Origin: Coriobacteriaceae bacterium
GTDB taxonomy: Bacteria; Actinomycetota; Coriobacteriia; Coriobacteriales; Atopobiaceae
Reading direction: 5' to 3'
Assembly: GCA_004557505.1 (NCBI GenBank)
Contig: SFGZ01000006.1
Coordinates: 1 to 64,000, forward strand
Length of the DNA: 64,000 nt
The translations under genes were made by a program, and so were the position numbers. Within the stretch, counting starts at the first letter, position 1; every line of letters starts with the position of its first letter. Of the stretch, positions 8,670 to 17,799 are shown piece after piece. Under the pieces are notes generated by a model. It was not told where the DNA came from. It did not search any database and saw nothing but the letters and a program-made list of their open reading frames with translations.

Positions 8670-10013
8670 CTACTCTAGTTTCCGCTTCAGCCTGAACGAA
8701 TCGCCGCCGTCGTAGACGCTGCGGTCCACCAGGCCCTCGCCAGCAGCTACGAGCAGCGAGGCTTCGGCGGCACCCAGCACGTTTGTTGCCGTGCGGCCCA
8801 TGTCAACGATGGAGGAGATGGGCGCTACGAGGGCGATGGTCTCCACGGGAAGTCCTGGCGCGGCCAGAAGCGCCGTGGCGGTGATGGTCGAGGTTCCCGG
8901 CACACCCACGGTGCCGATGGAGACAACCAGCGTGAGCAGGACGAGGAATCCGTACTGAATCGGCGTGAAGGGAACGCCCAGCGCATGGATCGCGAAGACC
9001 GCCACGAGTGTGGGCCACATGCCGGCGCAGCCAGGCATGCCGAGGTTTGCACCAAGGCCGGCGGTGAAGCTGGCCACATCCTCGTCGACGCCCAGGTTCT
9101 GCGTGAGCGAGCGGATGGTGACGGGCAGCGTGCCGATGCTGCTCTGTGTGGTGAAGGCGGTGACGGCGGCAGGCGTCATGCCCTTAAGGAAGCGTACGGG
9201 GCTTAGGTGACCCACCCAGGCCACGAAGGCGGACTCGACGCCAAAGAACTGGATGGCCAGCGCCACATAGGCAACGGCGAGTACCCCCAGCAGCGGAACG
9301 AGCTGTGCGATATCGGCGCGGCCCACGGCGCGCCCGATGAGCGCCACCACGGCGTATGGCGTGAACCCAACGATCCAGCTTACGGTCTCGCCCAGGACCT
9401 TGTTGCCGGCATCGACAAACGCCTTGAACGGGCGCACGTCGACGCTCTCGCCATCTTGGCGCTGCGAGACGATGCGGTTGTACGCCAGCGCCACGATGAT
9501 TGCAAAAACGATGATGGGAACCACCGCGTTGCTGGCCCATGCTGCCGCAAGGTTCTGGGGGAAGAGACCCACGATGGTATCGGTGACCGTGGGGACCTCC
9601 TTGGCCTCGTACGCGACACCGTCAAGCGAGAAGTTCGCGCCCACGCCCAGGGACAGCGCTATGGCAAGCGTAAGGAGGGTCGCCGTAAGCGTGTTGAGTA
9701 CGAGGAAGATCACCGACTTCACCCCAATGCCCTTGAGGTGTACCAGGTCGGCGAGGTTGGTGACGCTCGATATGATGCTGAAGAGGAGGAGAGGAACCAC
9801 GAGCGCAGAGATCACGTTTGCGTAAATGGTGCCGAAGGTCGCGTAGTACGAGAAGGCCTGGCCGAACGCGACGCCGAGGGCTATGCCGAGCCCAGTCGCG
9901 ATGAGGACGCGCACGCCAAAGCCCACCTTGAGCCTGCGCTTGAGCGTGGCGAGAAAGACGAATGCCGCAATCGTGGCAATGAACGCCCAGAGTGCCAGGG
10001 TATCTATCTGCAT
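8670..10013 (-). CDS. Dicarboxylate/amino acid:cation symporter (DAACS family; TcyP/GltP-like)
   Basis: A 447-residue carrier with about eight transmembrane helices and two re-entrant hairpins. The serine-rich hairpin appears as TTQSSIGTLP and the second hairpin/helix 8 as GVPGTSTI, both family signatures for substrate and Na+ binding. The family imports glutamate, aspartate, C4-dicarboxylates or cystine; the overall form resembles cystine carriers of the TcyP type, but I cannot fix the substrate. GAAAGG lies nine bases before the ATG. It stands alone, with a CTAAC-GT-GTTAG dyad 120 bases upstream. Confidence 0.88.
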   Translation of the reverse strand: MQIDTLALWAFIATIAAFVFLATLKRRLKVGFGVRVLIATGLGIALGVAFGQAFSYYATFGTIYANVISALVVPLLLFSIISSVTNLADLVHLKGIGVKSVIFLVLNTLTATLLTLAIALSLGVGANFSLDGVAYEAKEVPTVTDTIVGLFPQNLAAAWASNAVVPIIVFAIIVALAYNRIVSQRQDGESVDVRPFKAFVDAGNKVLGETVSWIVGFTPYAVVALIGRAVGRADIAQLVPLLGVLAVAYVALAIQFFGVESAFVAWVGHLSPVRFLKGMTPAAVTAFTTQSSIGTLPVTIRSLTQNLGVDEDVASFTAGLGANLGMPGCAGMWPTLVAVFAIHALGVPFTPIQYGFLVLLTLVVSIGTVGVPGTSTITATALLAAPGLPVETIALVAPISSIVDMGRTATNVLGAAEASLLVAAGEGLVDRSVYDGGDSFRLKRKLE

Positions 10014-10135
10014 GGGGCTTTACCTTTCATGTGTCGTATGCGTTTCAAGTGGGGGATGCGGGCGAATCTCGCTGTGCCCTTCGTGCTGCTACACATTCGA
10101 CGACAGATGGTGACCATTGATCGCTCCTCAATCTC

Positions 10136-10147
10136 TAACGTGTTAGT
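10136..10147. promoter_or_regulatory. Dyad CTAAC-GT-GTTAG upstream of DAACS symporter
   Basis: A 5+2+5 palindrome in the 306-base gap between the symporter and the LacI gene. It may be an operator for the symporter. The rest of that gap (10148-10319) holds the 3' region of the LacI gene, including a GGGGATCCC palindrome beside an A-run (a T-run on the minus strand), a weak terminator candidate; no gene is visible. Confidence 0.3.
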
Positions 10148-10319
10148 GGGATATAGGCATGGTCGTTCATGAGAGTGCCCAGTGCAAGGGAGAGCATTGC
10201 AGTGTCTTCCGGCAACTGGCGTTCGGGAATTGATGGGCTGGAGGGTTGGGACGTCGACTGTGCTCGCAAAAAACGGGGATCCCAGAAGGCCCAAAAACAG
10301 CATGTGTCGGTGGGCTTGT

Positions 10320-11339
10320 CTAACGGGTGCTGGAGCCCCAGTGCATGTCGCAGGGCAGAACCTGGTGTGGGTTGATCTTCCCAGTCCCATTGATGAGGTC
10401 GATGAGGATGCGTGCCGCTTGCTGGCCCTCGCTGTATGCAGGCTGGACCACGGTTGATACGCTCGGGGAGGCAACGCTTACCCAATCCGTGTTGTCGAAC
10501 CCGAGCAGTCCAATGCGCTCTGGCATATTGGGATAAAAATCACGCATGGCAACGTATACGTCAGGCAGGGCCCAGCAGTTTGGTGCGAATACGAGCGTCG
10601 GCGTATCGATTCCGTCAAGCTGGCTGTGCAGCCATGCCGTCAGGTCCTCCACGACAACACCGCTGTCGGGTATCGTGTACTCCTCGCGAGGGACTTCGTG
10701 CGTCTCAAGGGCATCCACGCATCCGCTGAAGCGCTCCACGCGAGAGCTCAACAGTTGTGGTTGTGCGGCAACCATGAGCACGCGCTCGTACCCCTTTGCA
10801 AGACATGCCTCTATCGCTTCGTAGGTTGCCTCGTAGTTATCTGTCTTCACCCAGTTTGAGGTGTAGTCATAGTACTTGCTGTCAAAGAACACCAGATGCT
10901 TGTCAGCCTCGGAGATGGCCTTTGCCACCTCGCGGAAGCGCGCAGTTGGCTGGACGATGAATCCGTCAACGCCTACGGCGAGCAGGCGCTCGATGTAGGC
11001 CCGCTCGTCGTCTCGGTCGAAGTTGGAGCTGCTGATGAGGAGCCGGTAGCCCTCTTTGCTGGCAACGGAGTCGATGCCCTTCACAATCTGGTTGGAGAAT
11101 GCATTGGCGATGTCCCCCACGACGATTCCAAGAAGATAGGTCCGCTTTGCATTCATGCTGCGGGCGAGGGGACTGGGCTTGTAACCCGTGTCCTCGATCG
11201 CCTTCTGGATGCGGTCATGCGTCTCTGCCGACATGCGATCCGTGTGTCCATTGAGGTAGAACGAAACCGTAGTCTTGGAAGTCCCTGCAAGCTGCGCGAT
11301 TTCATTGATGGTGACGCGCTTCTTCGTAGATACGGCCAT
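10320..11339 (-). CDS. LacI-family regulator of the glycosaminoglycan genes (RegR-like)
   Basis: A 339-residue regulator. The N-terminal helix-turn-helix reads EIAQLAGTSKTTVSFYLNG, followed by the hinge helix SPLARSMNAKRTYLLGIV and a periplasmic-binding-protein-like core for sugar sensing. The start is placed at the ATG at 11339 directly before AVSTKKRVTINEIA, with GAGG just upstream; a start six codons earlier lacks a site. It lies 139 bases downstream of dhuI on the same strand. Streptococcal glycosaminoglycan clusters carry a LacI repressor, RegR, in the same role. Four operator-like dyads occur in this island at 11367, 12192, 12311 and 19475, which supports local control. The inducer is probably an unsaturated disaccharide or its breakdown product. 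Confidence 0.87.
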   Translation of the reverse strand: MAVSTKKRVTINEIAQLAGTSKTTVSFYLNGHTDRMSAETHDRIQKAIEDTGYKPSPLARSMNAKRTYLLGIVVGDIANAFSNQIVKGIDSVASKEGYRLLISSSNFDRDDERAYIERLLAVGVDGFIVQPTARFREVAKAISEADKHLVFFDSKYYDYTSNWVKTDNYEATYEAIEACLAKGYERVLMVAAQPQLLSSRVERFSGCVDALETHEVPREEYTIPDSGVVVEDLTAWLHSQLDGIDTPTLVFAPNCWALPDVYVAMRDFYPNMPERIGLLGFDNTDWVSVASPSVSTVVQPAYSEGQQAARILIDLINGTGKINPHQVLPCDMHWGSSTR

Positions 11340-11366
11340 GAAGCCTCGCTTGTACATGTGGCAGAC

Positions 11367-11379
11367 GGTTTACTAAACC
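11367..11379. promoter_or_regulatory. Palindrome GGTTTA-C-TAAACC upstream of the LacI gene
   Basis: A perfect odd-length palindrome 28 bases before the LacI start. It uses the same GGTTT/AAACC half-sites as the three AAACC/GGTTT operators elsewhere in the island, but in everted order. Autoregulation is plausible; binding is unproven. Confidence 0.45.
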
Positions 11380-11478
11380 AATGGTATCACGGAGACGAAG
11401 GATTGATCCCACGTCCCCGCTACCAGCAAATCTACATGTACTGACCAGCCGTTATCACAAGCCATTGGCCCGGTTTTC

Positions 11479-12117
11479 TCATGCGAGAACCTTGCGAACG
11501 AGCGAGACAATAACATCATTCGTCGCGTTGGCAAAGAAGTGCTCCTGGAAGTGCTCGCCCGCAAAGGCACCACGCACAAGCTCGCGATCAAGATCGGGGA
11601 GAAGCTCGGTGAACGGGCGGAAGTTCACCTCGCGCACGCTGTCGAGAATCCTCTTGTTGCGCTGCTCGGGAACGACGCGCTCGGCAGGATAACCGTTGCC
11701 CGAGCCGAAGCCAAAGAGCTTCTCGAAGATGTACTCCAGCATCAGCTCCTGGCCCCACCCGTTTTTGAGGGCAAGGGGAATGGCCACGGCATTGCCGTCG
11801 TTGATCTGCGCGAACGTATAGGCGTCGAGGGGGTCCTCCACGTGTCCGCAGATGACGCCGGGGAAGGAGTTAAGCGCGAGCATGGCTCCCTCGCCGGTGC
11901 CGCAGCCGGTTACCACGTAGTCCGCCGCGCCGCCGTTGAGGAGCGTTGCCGCAAGGATACCGTTCTGCACGTAGGTGAGCTGAGCCTCGTCATCTGCTGT
12001 GTACATGCCGTAGTTGAACACCGTGTGACCCATAGGCTCTACGACCTTGCGCAGGACCTTTTCGATCATGGCGTTCTTTGCCGCCTGGCTATTCTCGTTG
12101 ATCAATGCAATCTTCAT
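11479..12117 (-). CDS. dhuI: DhuI: RpiB/LacAB-type isomerase of 4-deoxy-L-threo-5-hexosulose uronate
   Basis: A 212-residue RpiB/LacA/LacB-fold protein (ALINENSQAAKN at the start, VVTGCGTGEGAMLALN in the anion-binding loop). Ordinary RpiB proteins are about 150 residues; the longer form found in streptococcal hyaluronan clusters is DhuI, which isomerises the open-chain unsaturated uronate for the reductase DhuD. Presence of dhuD at 18604 and the Ugl hydrolase at 12355 supports this rather than ribose-5-phosphate isomerase. It is transcribed divergently from ugl, with operator candidates at 12192 and 12311 in between. The assignment to DhuI rests on family form and context, not on active-site residues I could verify. 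Confidence 0.8.
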   Translation of the reverse strand: MKIALINENSQAAKNAMIEKVLRKVVEPMGHTVFNYGMYTADDEAQLTYVQNGILAATLLNGGAADYVVTGCGTGEGAMLALNSFPGVICGHVEDPLDAYTFAQINDGNAVAIPLALKNGWGQELMLEYIFEKLFGFGSGNGYPAERVVPEQRNKRILDSVREVNFRPFTELLPDLDRELVRGAFAGEHFQEHFFANATNDVIVSLVRKVLA

Positions 12118-12191
12118 CGTGCTTCCTTCCTCGCTAACGCAACTCCTATGGCAGGACGTGAATTGAAGAGATGGCCTCGACGGATGACAAA

Positions 12192-12205
12192 CTAAACTAG
12201 TTTTG
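12192..12205. promoter_or_regulatory. LacI-type operator candidate (AAACTAGTTT) before dhuI
   Basis: CTAAACTAGTTTTG contains the central palindrome AAACTAGTTT and matches the two better sites (GTAAACCGGTTTKK form) at eleven or more of fourteen positions. It lies 75 bases upstream of the dhuI start. A TTTACA element on the minus strand just upstream could be the -35 box. Confidence 0.6.
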
Positions 12206-12300
12206 TAAAGACTTCAACTAAACCACCATTTAACCTCACAATCTAGACCGCTCACCGGGCATTCTTTGTAATGCAAAGAAAACAACTCCATGATTTCACA

Positions 12301-12329
12301 TTGAGGATAAGTAAACCGGTTTGTAGATA
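12301..12329 (+). promoter_or_regulatory. ugl-PTS operon promoter with embedded operator
   Basis: TTGAGG at 12301-12306 and TAGATA at 12324-12329 are separated by exactly 17 bases, a sigma-70-type arrangement. The spacer carries GTAAACCGGTTTGT (12311-12324) with the perfect CG-centred palindrome AAACCGGTTT, the usual form of a LacI-family operator. Bound repressor would cover the promoter. This also argues against any ugl start upstream of 12330. Confidence 0.72.
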
Positions 12330-12354
12330 TTCATTTCAACCGAGAGGAGGGGGT

Positions 12355-13542
12355 ATGGGCGTCCCGTTAATTGAGCCGCTTGCAGATACTAAGCGCTGGC
12401 GCTCTGCGAAGCCCCTTGGCAAGGATGAGCTCGACCTCGGACTCAATCGATGCTTGGCGCAGATCGATGCAAACATGTCCGTTTTTGGCAACGGTCAGTT
12501 CCCGACCCCAGCAACTACTAACGGACTCTACGGGGTGATGGGGAACGACGAGTGGACGAATGGCTTTTGGACGGGTCAGCTCTGGCTTGCCTATGAGCTT
12601 ACCGGTGAGCTTCGCTACAGAACCCTTGCGGAGACAAACGTCGAGAGCTTCCTTGAGAGGGTCGAGCACAGGCACGAGCTTGACCACCACGACCTAGGGT
12701 TTCTCTACATCCCCTCGTGCGTTGCTGCATTCAAGGTGTGCGGAAGCGAGAGGGGGCGCAGGGCAGCCGTCCTTGCCGCAGATCAGCTCATGACACGCTG
12801 GCAGGCGAGGGGGAGATTCTTCCAGGCGTGGGGCCCCATGGACAGTCCAGACCATTATCGTTTTATCATTGATTGCCTGCTCAACGTGCCATTGCTTTAC
12901 TGGGCAAGCGACGCGACGGGCGACCCGACGTATGCAGTGTGCGCCCGTGACCACTTCATGACGACCTGCGCGCACATCATTAGGGCCGACGGCAGCGCCT
13001 TCCACACCTTCTATATGGACCCGATAACTGGCGGGCCAGATCACGGGGCCACTCGGCAGGGGTATTCCGATGATTCCGCATGGGCGCGCGGGCAGGCCTG
13101 GGGTATCGATGGCATTTCCATCAACATCCGCCATACGGGCATGAAGGGCTATCGCGACTACGCTCGCTCCATGAGGAACTACTACCTCAACAGGCTCCCT
13201 GAAGACTCGGTTTGCTACTGGGACCTCATATTTGGCGATGGCTCGGATCAGCCACGTGACAGCAGTGCCGCAGCGATTGCGGCATGCGGGTTTGCTGAGA
13301 TGGCTTCCCAAGGGGCGAGCGAGGAGGAGCGTGCGATTAACGAGGGTGCCCTGGCCATCACCCTCCGTTCGCTCATCAACAACTACACGACTGATGTGCC
13401 TGCACCTGGCGCGCCTATCCTGCACCACGGCGTCTATAGCTGGCACTCCGGAAAGGGTGTTGATGAAGGCAACATCTGGGGCGACTACTTCTTCCTCGAA
13501 GCAATTGCGAGAAAGCTCATCACGTGGAACCCATACTGGTAG
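12355..13542 (+). CDS. ugl: Unsaturated glucuronyl hydrolase (GH88)
   Basis: A 395-residue cytoplasmic alpha6/alpha6-barrel enzyme that hydrates and cleaves the 4,5-unsaturated uronic acid from glycosaminoglycan disaccharides made by lyases. Family blocks are NDEWTNGFWTGQLWLAYE, HHDLGFLY and IIDCLLNVPLLYWAS. The aspartates in the last two blocks, 60 residues apart, match the catalytic pair (Asp88 and Asp149) of the Bacillus enzyme. I chose the ATG at 12355, which has AGAGGAGG just upstream; an in-frame ATG at 12271 lies upstream of the promoter and so cannot be used by that transcript. There is no signal peptide. It is first in the ugl-IIB-IIC-IID operon. Confidence 0.92.
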   Translation: MGVPLIEPLADTKRWRSAKPLGKDELDLGLNRCLAQIDANMSVFGNGQFPTPATTNGLYGVMGNDEWTNGFWTGQLWLAYELTGELRYRTLAETNVESFLERVEHRHELDHHDLGFLYIPSCVAAFKVCGSERGRRAAVLAADQLMTRWQARGRFFQAWGPMDSPDHYRFIIDCLLNVPLLYWASDATGDPTYAVCARDHFMTTCAHIIRADGSAFHTFYMDPITGGPDHGATRQGYSDDSAWARGQAWGIDGISINIRHTGMKGYRDYARSMRNYYLNRLPEDSVCYWDLIFGDGSDQPRDSSAAAIAACGFAEMASQGASEEERAINEGALAITLRSLINNYTTDVPAPGAPILHHGVYSWHSGKGVDEGNIWGDYFFLEAIARKLITWNPYW

Positions 13543-13554
13543 GAGGACCAAGAA

Positions 13555-14043
13555 ATGGCAGTTCCCAATATAGTCATGACCCGCATAGACGAAAGACTCA
13601 TCCATGGACAGGGTCAGCTCTGGATTAGGTCTCTTGGGGTAAACACGGTCATCGTCGTGGATGACGCGGTCGCAGGTGACCATATGCAGCAGGCCATTAT
13701 GAAGACCGTTGTTCCCAAGTCGGTGGCACTGAGGTTCTTCACCGTCCAGAAGACTATCGACATCATTGGCAAGGCGGCCCCCGCACAGGTTATCTTCCTC
13801 ATCGTCAAGACGCCGCAGGACGCGCTGCGCCTGGTCGCTGGGGGCGTCCCCATACGCGAAATCAACGTGGGCAACATCCACAACGCACCGGGCAAGGAGA
13901 AAGTCACGCGCTCGATATTCCTGGACGAAAAGGATAAGGAAGCCTTCCGTGAGATGTCCCGTCGCGGTGTTGTTTTCAATACGAGGACAACCCCGAGCGG
14001 CACTGATGGCGCAGCGGAAGTAGATATCACCAAATACCTGTAA
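13555..14043 (+). CDS. agaV: PTS mannose/fructose/sorbose-family IIB subunit (AgaV-like)
   Basis: A 162-residue cytoplasmic phosphotransfer subunit. The phosphorylated histidine is visible in RIDERLIHGQ (His17), and the domain length is normal. It passes phosphate from IIA to sugar entering through IIC-IID. The start codon has AGGAGG upstream and lies 12 bases after the ugl stop. In streptococcal hyaluronan clusters the same IIB-IIC-IID trio imports unsaturated hyaluronan and chondroitin disaccharides. The partner IIA subunit, normally next to ugl, is not in this window. Confidence 0.9.
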   Translation: MAVPNIVMTRIDERLIHGQGQLWIRSLGVNTVIVVDDAVAGDHMQQAIMKTVVPKSVALRFFTVQKTIDIIGKAAPAQVIFLIVKTPQDALRLVAGGVPIREINVGNIHNAPGKEKVTRSIFLDEKDKEAFREMSRRGVVFNTRTTPSGTDGAAEVDITKYL

Positions 14044-14073
14044 TCAACTGGTGTAGAGAAGGGAAGCTCGTCA

Positions 14074-14877
14074 ATGGAAATCTCAATCGTGCAGGCGCTT
14101 CTGATTGGCCTTTGGACTGCCTTCTGCTACTGTGGCATGCTCTTTGGCATCTATACCAACCGCGCCCTCGTCCTATCATTTGGCGTTGGCCTCATTCTTG
14201 GCGATGTCCCAACTGCCCTGTCCTGCGGTGCCATAGCCGAGCTTGCGTTCATGGGCTTTGGTGTGGGTGCGGGCGGCACGGTGCCTCCCAACCCGATTGG
14301 CCCTGGCATTATCGGCACGCTCATGGCAATCACTATGGCCGACGTGACCCCTGAGACCGCTCTCTCGCTTTCCATTCCCTTCGCCGTCGCCATCCAGTTC
14401 CTGCAGACCTTCGTCTACACACTCGCTTCAGGTAACCAGGAGATTGCGACCAACGCCCTCAAGGCGCACAAGTTCGGCAAGTGGCGTCTCTTCTCCAACT
14501 TTACTGTCATCCTTTTCGCAATCGTAGGCTTTTCTCTCGGCTTCCTCGGAGCAAGCAGCATGTCGCTCCTGGGCCAGCTCGTCGCCCTTGTTCCTCAGTG
14601 GCTCCTTAAGGGCTTGAGCGTTGCCGGTGGCATGCTCCCCGGAATTGGTTTCGCGATGATTATGAGCGTCATGCTCGAGAAAAAGTTCGTTCCCTTCGCG
14701 CTTCTCGGCTACATTGCCGCAGCCTACCTCAAGATGCCAGTCATCGGAGTAGCGCTCGTAGGCTGTGTCTTTGCGCTCAAGCACTACAACGACGTGAAAG
14801 AGAAGGCCGTCTCTCGGGGAGCCGTTGAGCTTGCCGTCGGCGATGGCGAGGAGAGCGGCCGCGAGGATTGGATCTAG
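14074..14877 (+). CDS. agaW: PTS mannose-family IIC subunit (AgaW-like)
   Basis: A 267-residue membrane protein with the start (LIGLWTAFCYCGM), the AELAFMGFGVGAGGTVPPNP block and the helix number of EII-Sor IIC proteins. With IID it forms the membrane channel for the incoming disaccharide. It lies 30 bases after the IIB gene. The last 35 residues are charged and cytoplasmic. Confidence 0.9.
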   Translation: MEISIVQALLIGLWTAFCYCGMLFGIYTNRALVLSFGVGLILGDVPTALSCGAIAELAFMGFGVGAGGTVPPNPIGPGIIGTLMAITMADVTPETALSLSIPFAVAIQFLQTFVYTLASGNQEIATNALKAHKFGKWRLFSNFTVILFAIVGFSLGFLGASSMSLLGQLVALVPQWLLKGLSVAGGMLPGIGFAMIMSVMLEKKFVPFALLGYIAAAYLKMPVIGVALVGCVFALKHYNDVKEKAVSRGAVELAVGDGEESGREDWI

Positions 14878-14910
14878 GCCCCAGAGAGCTAGCTGACAAG
14901 GAGAACTACG

Positions 14911-15771
14911 ATGACCGAAGACATCGCTATGGCCCCCTCAGAGAGGGACAACGACACCGCTAAGCACAAGCTCACCACTCGTGACTACAACGTCACCACG
15001 CTGCGCTCCTATTTTCTCCAGAACGGATTCAACTACAGCAACTATCAGGGGCTTGGCTATGGCTTGGTACTCTACCCAGCTTTTAAGAAGATCTATGGAG
15101 AAGACACTGATAGGCTTGTGAAGGAGCTCGAGCAGAATTCCGAGTTCTACAACACCAACCCCAACTTCCTCCCGTTCGTTACTTCGCTGCACCTTGCCAT
15201 GGCAGACGAGGGAGCGGACTATGAGGACATCCGCGGCATAAAGATGGCGCTCATGGGACCCCTTGCGGGCATTGGTGACTCACTCTCCCAGTTCTGCATC
15301 GCGCCGCTCTTCTCGACGATCTTCTCGTCACTTGCCATGAGTGGCGTCGCTGCTGCACCCCTCCTCTTCCTTGCGGCCATGAATGGCGTGCTCATCTCGA
15401 TAAAGTTTGCCGTGGCAGCTCAGGGTAGGAAGGTCGGCACCGCAATCATTGACAAGCTCAGCTCTGAGCTAAGCACCATCTCTGAGACGGCGAGCATGAT
15501 TGGCGTGACGGTCATCTCGGGCCTCGTGGCAACCTACGTGAAGATGAACGTGGGAATATCCTTCGCGGCCGGGGTTGCGGAGGAAGGCGTCAAGCAATCC
15601 ACGGTCAACATCCAGTCGATGCTTGACGGCATCGCCCCCGCGTTGCTTCCGGTCCTTTATACCGCCCTGATGTACTGGCTTATCAAAAAGAAGGGCTGGA
15701 ACACCTACAAGCTCGTTATCCTTACCGTCGTGCTGGGGATCGTACTTTCGGTGTATGGCGTCCTGGTCTAA
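14911..15771 (+). CDS. agaD: PTS mannose-family IID subunit (AgaD-like)
   Basis: A 286-residue protein with the soluble N-terminal helix bundle (YFLQNGFNYSNYQGLGYG, FYNTNPNFLPFV) and the GIKMALMGPLAGIGDSL motif found in all IID subunits, then membrane helices at the C-terminus. It completes the permease with IIC. AAGGAG precedes the ATG. A strong stem-loop at 15793 follows, so some transcripts should end here and the lyase gene downstream would be expressed at a lower level. Confidence 0.91.
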   Translation: MTEDIAMAPSERDNDTAKHKLTTRDYNVTTLRSYFLQNGFNYSNYQGLGYGLVLYPAFKKIYGEDTDRLVKELEQNSEFYNTNPNFLPFVTSLHLAMADEGADYEDIRGIKMALMGPLAGIGDSLSQFCIAPLFSTIFSSLAMSGVAAAPLLFLAAMNGVLISIKFAVAAQGRKVGTAIIDKLSSELSTISETASMIGVTVISGLVATYVKMNVGISFAAGVAEEGVKQSTVNIQSMLDGIAPALLPVLYTALMYWLIKKKGWNTYKLVILTVVLGIVLSVYGVLV

Positions 15772-15792
15772 GGATGAGCGAGAGACGCAGTT

Positions 15793-15826
15793 GGGAAGGC
15801 CCACCTGGGCCTTCCCATTTCTATTT
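15793..15826 (+). terminator. Stem-loop after the PTS genes (partial terminator)
   Basis: GGGAAGGCCC (15793-15802) and GGGCCTTCCC (15807-15816) form a perfect 10-bp stem with a 4-base loop, followed by ATTTCTATTT. It stands between agaD and the heparinase-type gene, only 12 bases from the latter's start. It may lower expression of the lyase relative to the PTS rather than end the operon. Confidence 0.75.
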
Positions 15827-15837
15827 GGGGGGTATGC

Positions 15838-17748
15838 ATGGGGATGTGCATAGACGCAGGGACGGACAGGGTCATCAGGCGTGCTGATGATGTGCTTGAA
15901 AATCGCTTCTACTTCACCAAGATCTGGGACATGGAACGTTGCGAGACTCCCTATGAGGTCGATCTCTCAGGGGGCACTCTTGAGGAGTGGGAGGCAGTCC
16001 CAAATGGTGATCCAGAGTGGTGCTTCATGCTCAACCGTATGGATTACCTCGATGATCTCTGCCTGGCGTGGCTGGTAACGCATGAGGTGCGCTACGCCGA
16101 GAAGGCGTTGTCTCTCATGCTGTCTTGGGTTTTTGCCCATTCTGAACTCATCCCTGGTCCGAGCACCCGTACGCTCGATACCGGGGTGCGTATCTCGGCG
16201 ATGGCCCGCACCTTGTCTACCCTCGAATGCGCTGATTTTCTAAGGCCACAACAGGCCCAGGCCATCCGCGAAAGCATATCTGGGCAGATCAGCTTTATGC
16301 ATGACCACTATCTCCCTAAGTACGAGACAAGCAATTGGGGAAGCATCCAGACCCTCTCGATCCTCGCGGCATATGGTCGTCTCTCGATGGACCCTGAAGG
16401 CGAGCGCTGGTGGGATTGGGCCTTCCGCCGTGCAGAGGCTCAGATTGCCGCACAAGTGTATCCCGATGGCACAGACTGGGAGCTCTCGACCATGTATCAG
16501 GTGGAGGTCCTCCTCTACGCGCTCCAGGCGTACTGGGCGCTGAGGAAGAGGGGCCTTCCTATGCCGAAGGGACTCAATAACGCCTGTCGGGGGCTGGCTA
16601 AAACTCTTGCCTTGCAGGTCATGCCAGACGGAACGACTGAGGCGCTGGGAGATAGTGACAGGTCAGACGCGCGCTCGTTGCTCGCTTTGACATCTGCCTT
16701 GCTTGGGGATCCGGAGCTTAAGTGGACCGCGAAAGGCCACCCCCTCGATCCTATCGATGTGTATTGCTATGGCATGGGGGCTGCAGAATCCTACGAGGCC
16801 CTTGTTCCCCAACGGCCGCGTTCCCTTACGCTCGATGCCTACGACTCTGGATTGTTCGTATCGAGGTCCTCGTGGGATGAGGATGCGAGCGTTACCGTTT
16901 TCCTCAACGGACCTTTGGGGAGTGGGCATGGGCACTGCGACGAGCTGCACATCTCCATATGGTCCGAGGGCAGACCGGTTCTGGTTGACTCAGGTAGGTA
17001 CACCTACCGGGAGGACTCTCCGGATAGGCCGAGGCTCAAAAGTGTCTCCGCTCACAATGCCCCGACGATAGATGGGTACTCAGGGAGCGAACCCCTTGGC
17101 AGCTGGGAATACAGGGGGTTCTCGTATCCACTCAAGCCCTATGTGCGTCACGTTGCCGGATTAGACTACTGGGAAGGCGCTGTTGTTGGGCATGGTCCCA
17201 CATCTGTTCTGCTTCGTCGTGTCGTGTGCCTGGACGGGTGTTCTTGGGTCATTGTCGACCAGGCGTGGTGCGACGGCGTGCATGACCTGCAAACGCGCTT
17301 CCATCTGCACCCCTCCCTTCATGCCCAAGCCACAAAGGGAGGTTGGCTTCTTGGCGACACCTCGCTCATGCTCCATGTAGGGGAGGGTTCCGAGATCGTA
17401 CGCGAGGGTTGCTCGATGTCATACAACCAGATGTCCGAGCAAGATGTCGTTGTGACGCACGGTCCCTTCGAGGATCGTGGTGTGCAGATCGCGGTCATTG
17501 CCCGGGGGGACGTATCGGTGGAAGAGGGTCCGCTTATGAGGGCTGATGAAACAGAGCTTGATATCTCTCTTGCCCGCTGCCTTCGGCTCTGCTTCCCCGA
17601 TGGCACCGCCAAGACGCTTGCGATGACCTTTGGCGAGGTTTTCAGCGGTGTCAAGGCCTTTCTATGCGAGGGGGTGTCGTTCCACGCCGGGGTTGCTGTG
17701 GTCACGCATGACGCAAATGGTTCGAGCCTCGACGTGTTGAGGGGGTAG
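15838..17748 (+). CDS. Heparinase II/III-family oligosaccharide lyase, cytoplasmic
   Basis: A 636-residue protein with an N-terminal alpha6/alpha6 toroid (about 60-330; NWGSIQTLSILAAYGRL) and a C-terminal beta-sandwich. GSGHGHCDELHISIWSEG and PVLVDSGRYTYRED are the heparinase II/III signature. It has no signal peptide or anchor, so it acts inside the cell on imported oligosaccharides, like the lyase of the pneumococcal hyl cluster. The start is probably the ATG at 15838 or two codons later; both have GGGGGG upstream. The likely substrates are unsaturated chondroitin, heparin or hyaluronan oligomers; specificity cannot be read from sequence. Confidence 0.87.
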   Translation: MGMCIDAGTDRVIRRADDVLENRFYFTKIWDMERCETPYEVDLSGGTLEEWEAVPNGDPEWCFMLNRMDYLDDLCLAWLVTHEVRYAEKALSLMLSWVFAHSELIPGPSTRTLDTGVRISAMARTLSTLECADFLRPQQAQAIRESISGQISFMHDHYLPKYETSNWGSIQTLSILAAYGRLSMDPEGERWWDWAFRRAEAQIAAQVYPDGTDWELSTMYQVEVLLYALQAYWALRKRGLPMPKGLNNACRGLAKTLALQVMPDGTTEALGDSDRSDARSLLALTSALLGDPELKWTAKGHPLDPIDVYCYGMGAAESYEALVPQRPRSLTLDAYDSGLFVSRSSWDEDASVTVFLNGPLGSGHGHCDELHISIWSEGRPVLVDSGRYTYREDSPDRPRLKSVSAHNAPTIDGYSGSEPLGSWEYRGFSYPLKPYVRHVAGLDYWEGAVVGHGPTSVLLRRVVCLDGCSWVIVDQAWCDGVHDLQTRFHLHPSLHAQATKGGWLLGDTSLMLHVGEGSEIVREGCSMSYNQMSEQDVVVTHGPFEDRGVQIAVIARGDVSVEEGPLMRADETELDISLARCLRLCFPDGTAKTLAMTFGEVFSGVKAFLCEGVSFHAGVAVVTHDANGSSLDVLRG

Positions 17749-17799
17749 GCGTGGCTGCGCCGGTACCTTGTGGTGCCGGCGCAGTTAATTTAGGGCAGT

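Noticed and set aside
8303..8715. Short open frames between the exporter operon and the symporter
   Set aside because: No ribosome-binding site or known family; one contains a dispersed repeat and the other overlaps the symporter gene end.
12271..12354. Upstream ATG of ugl
   Set aside because: It lies upstream of the promoter and operator, and the added 28 residues have no counterpart in the family.
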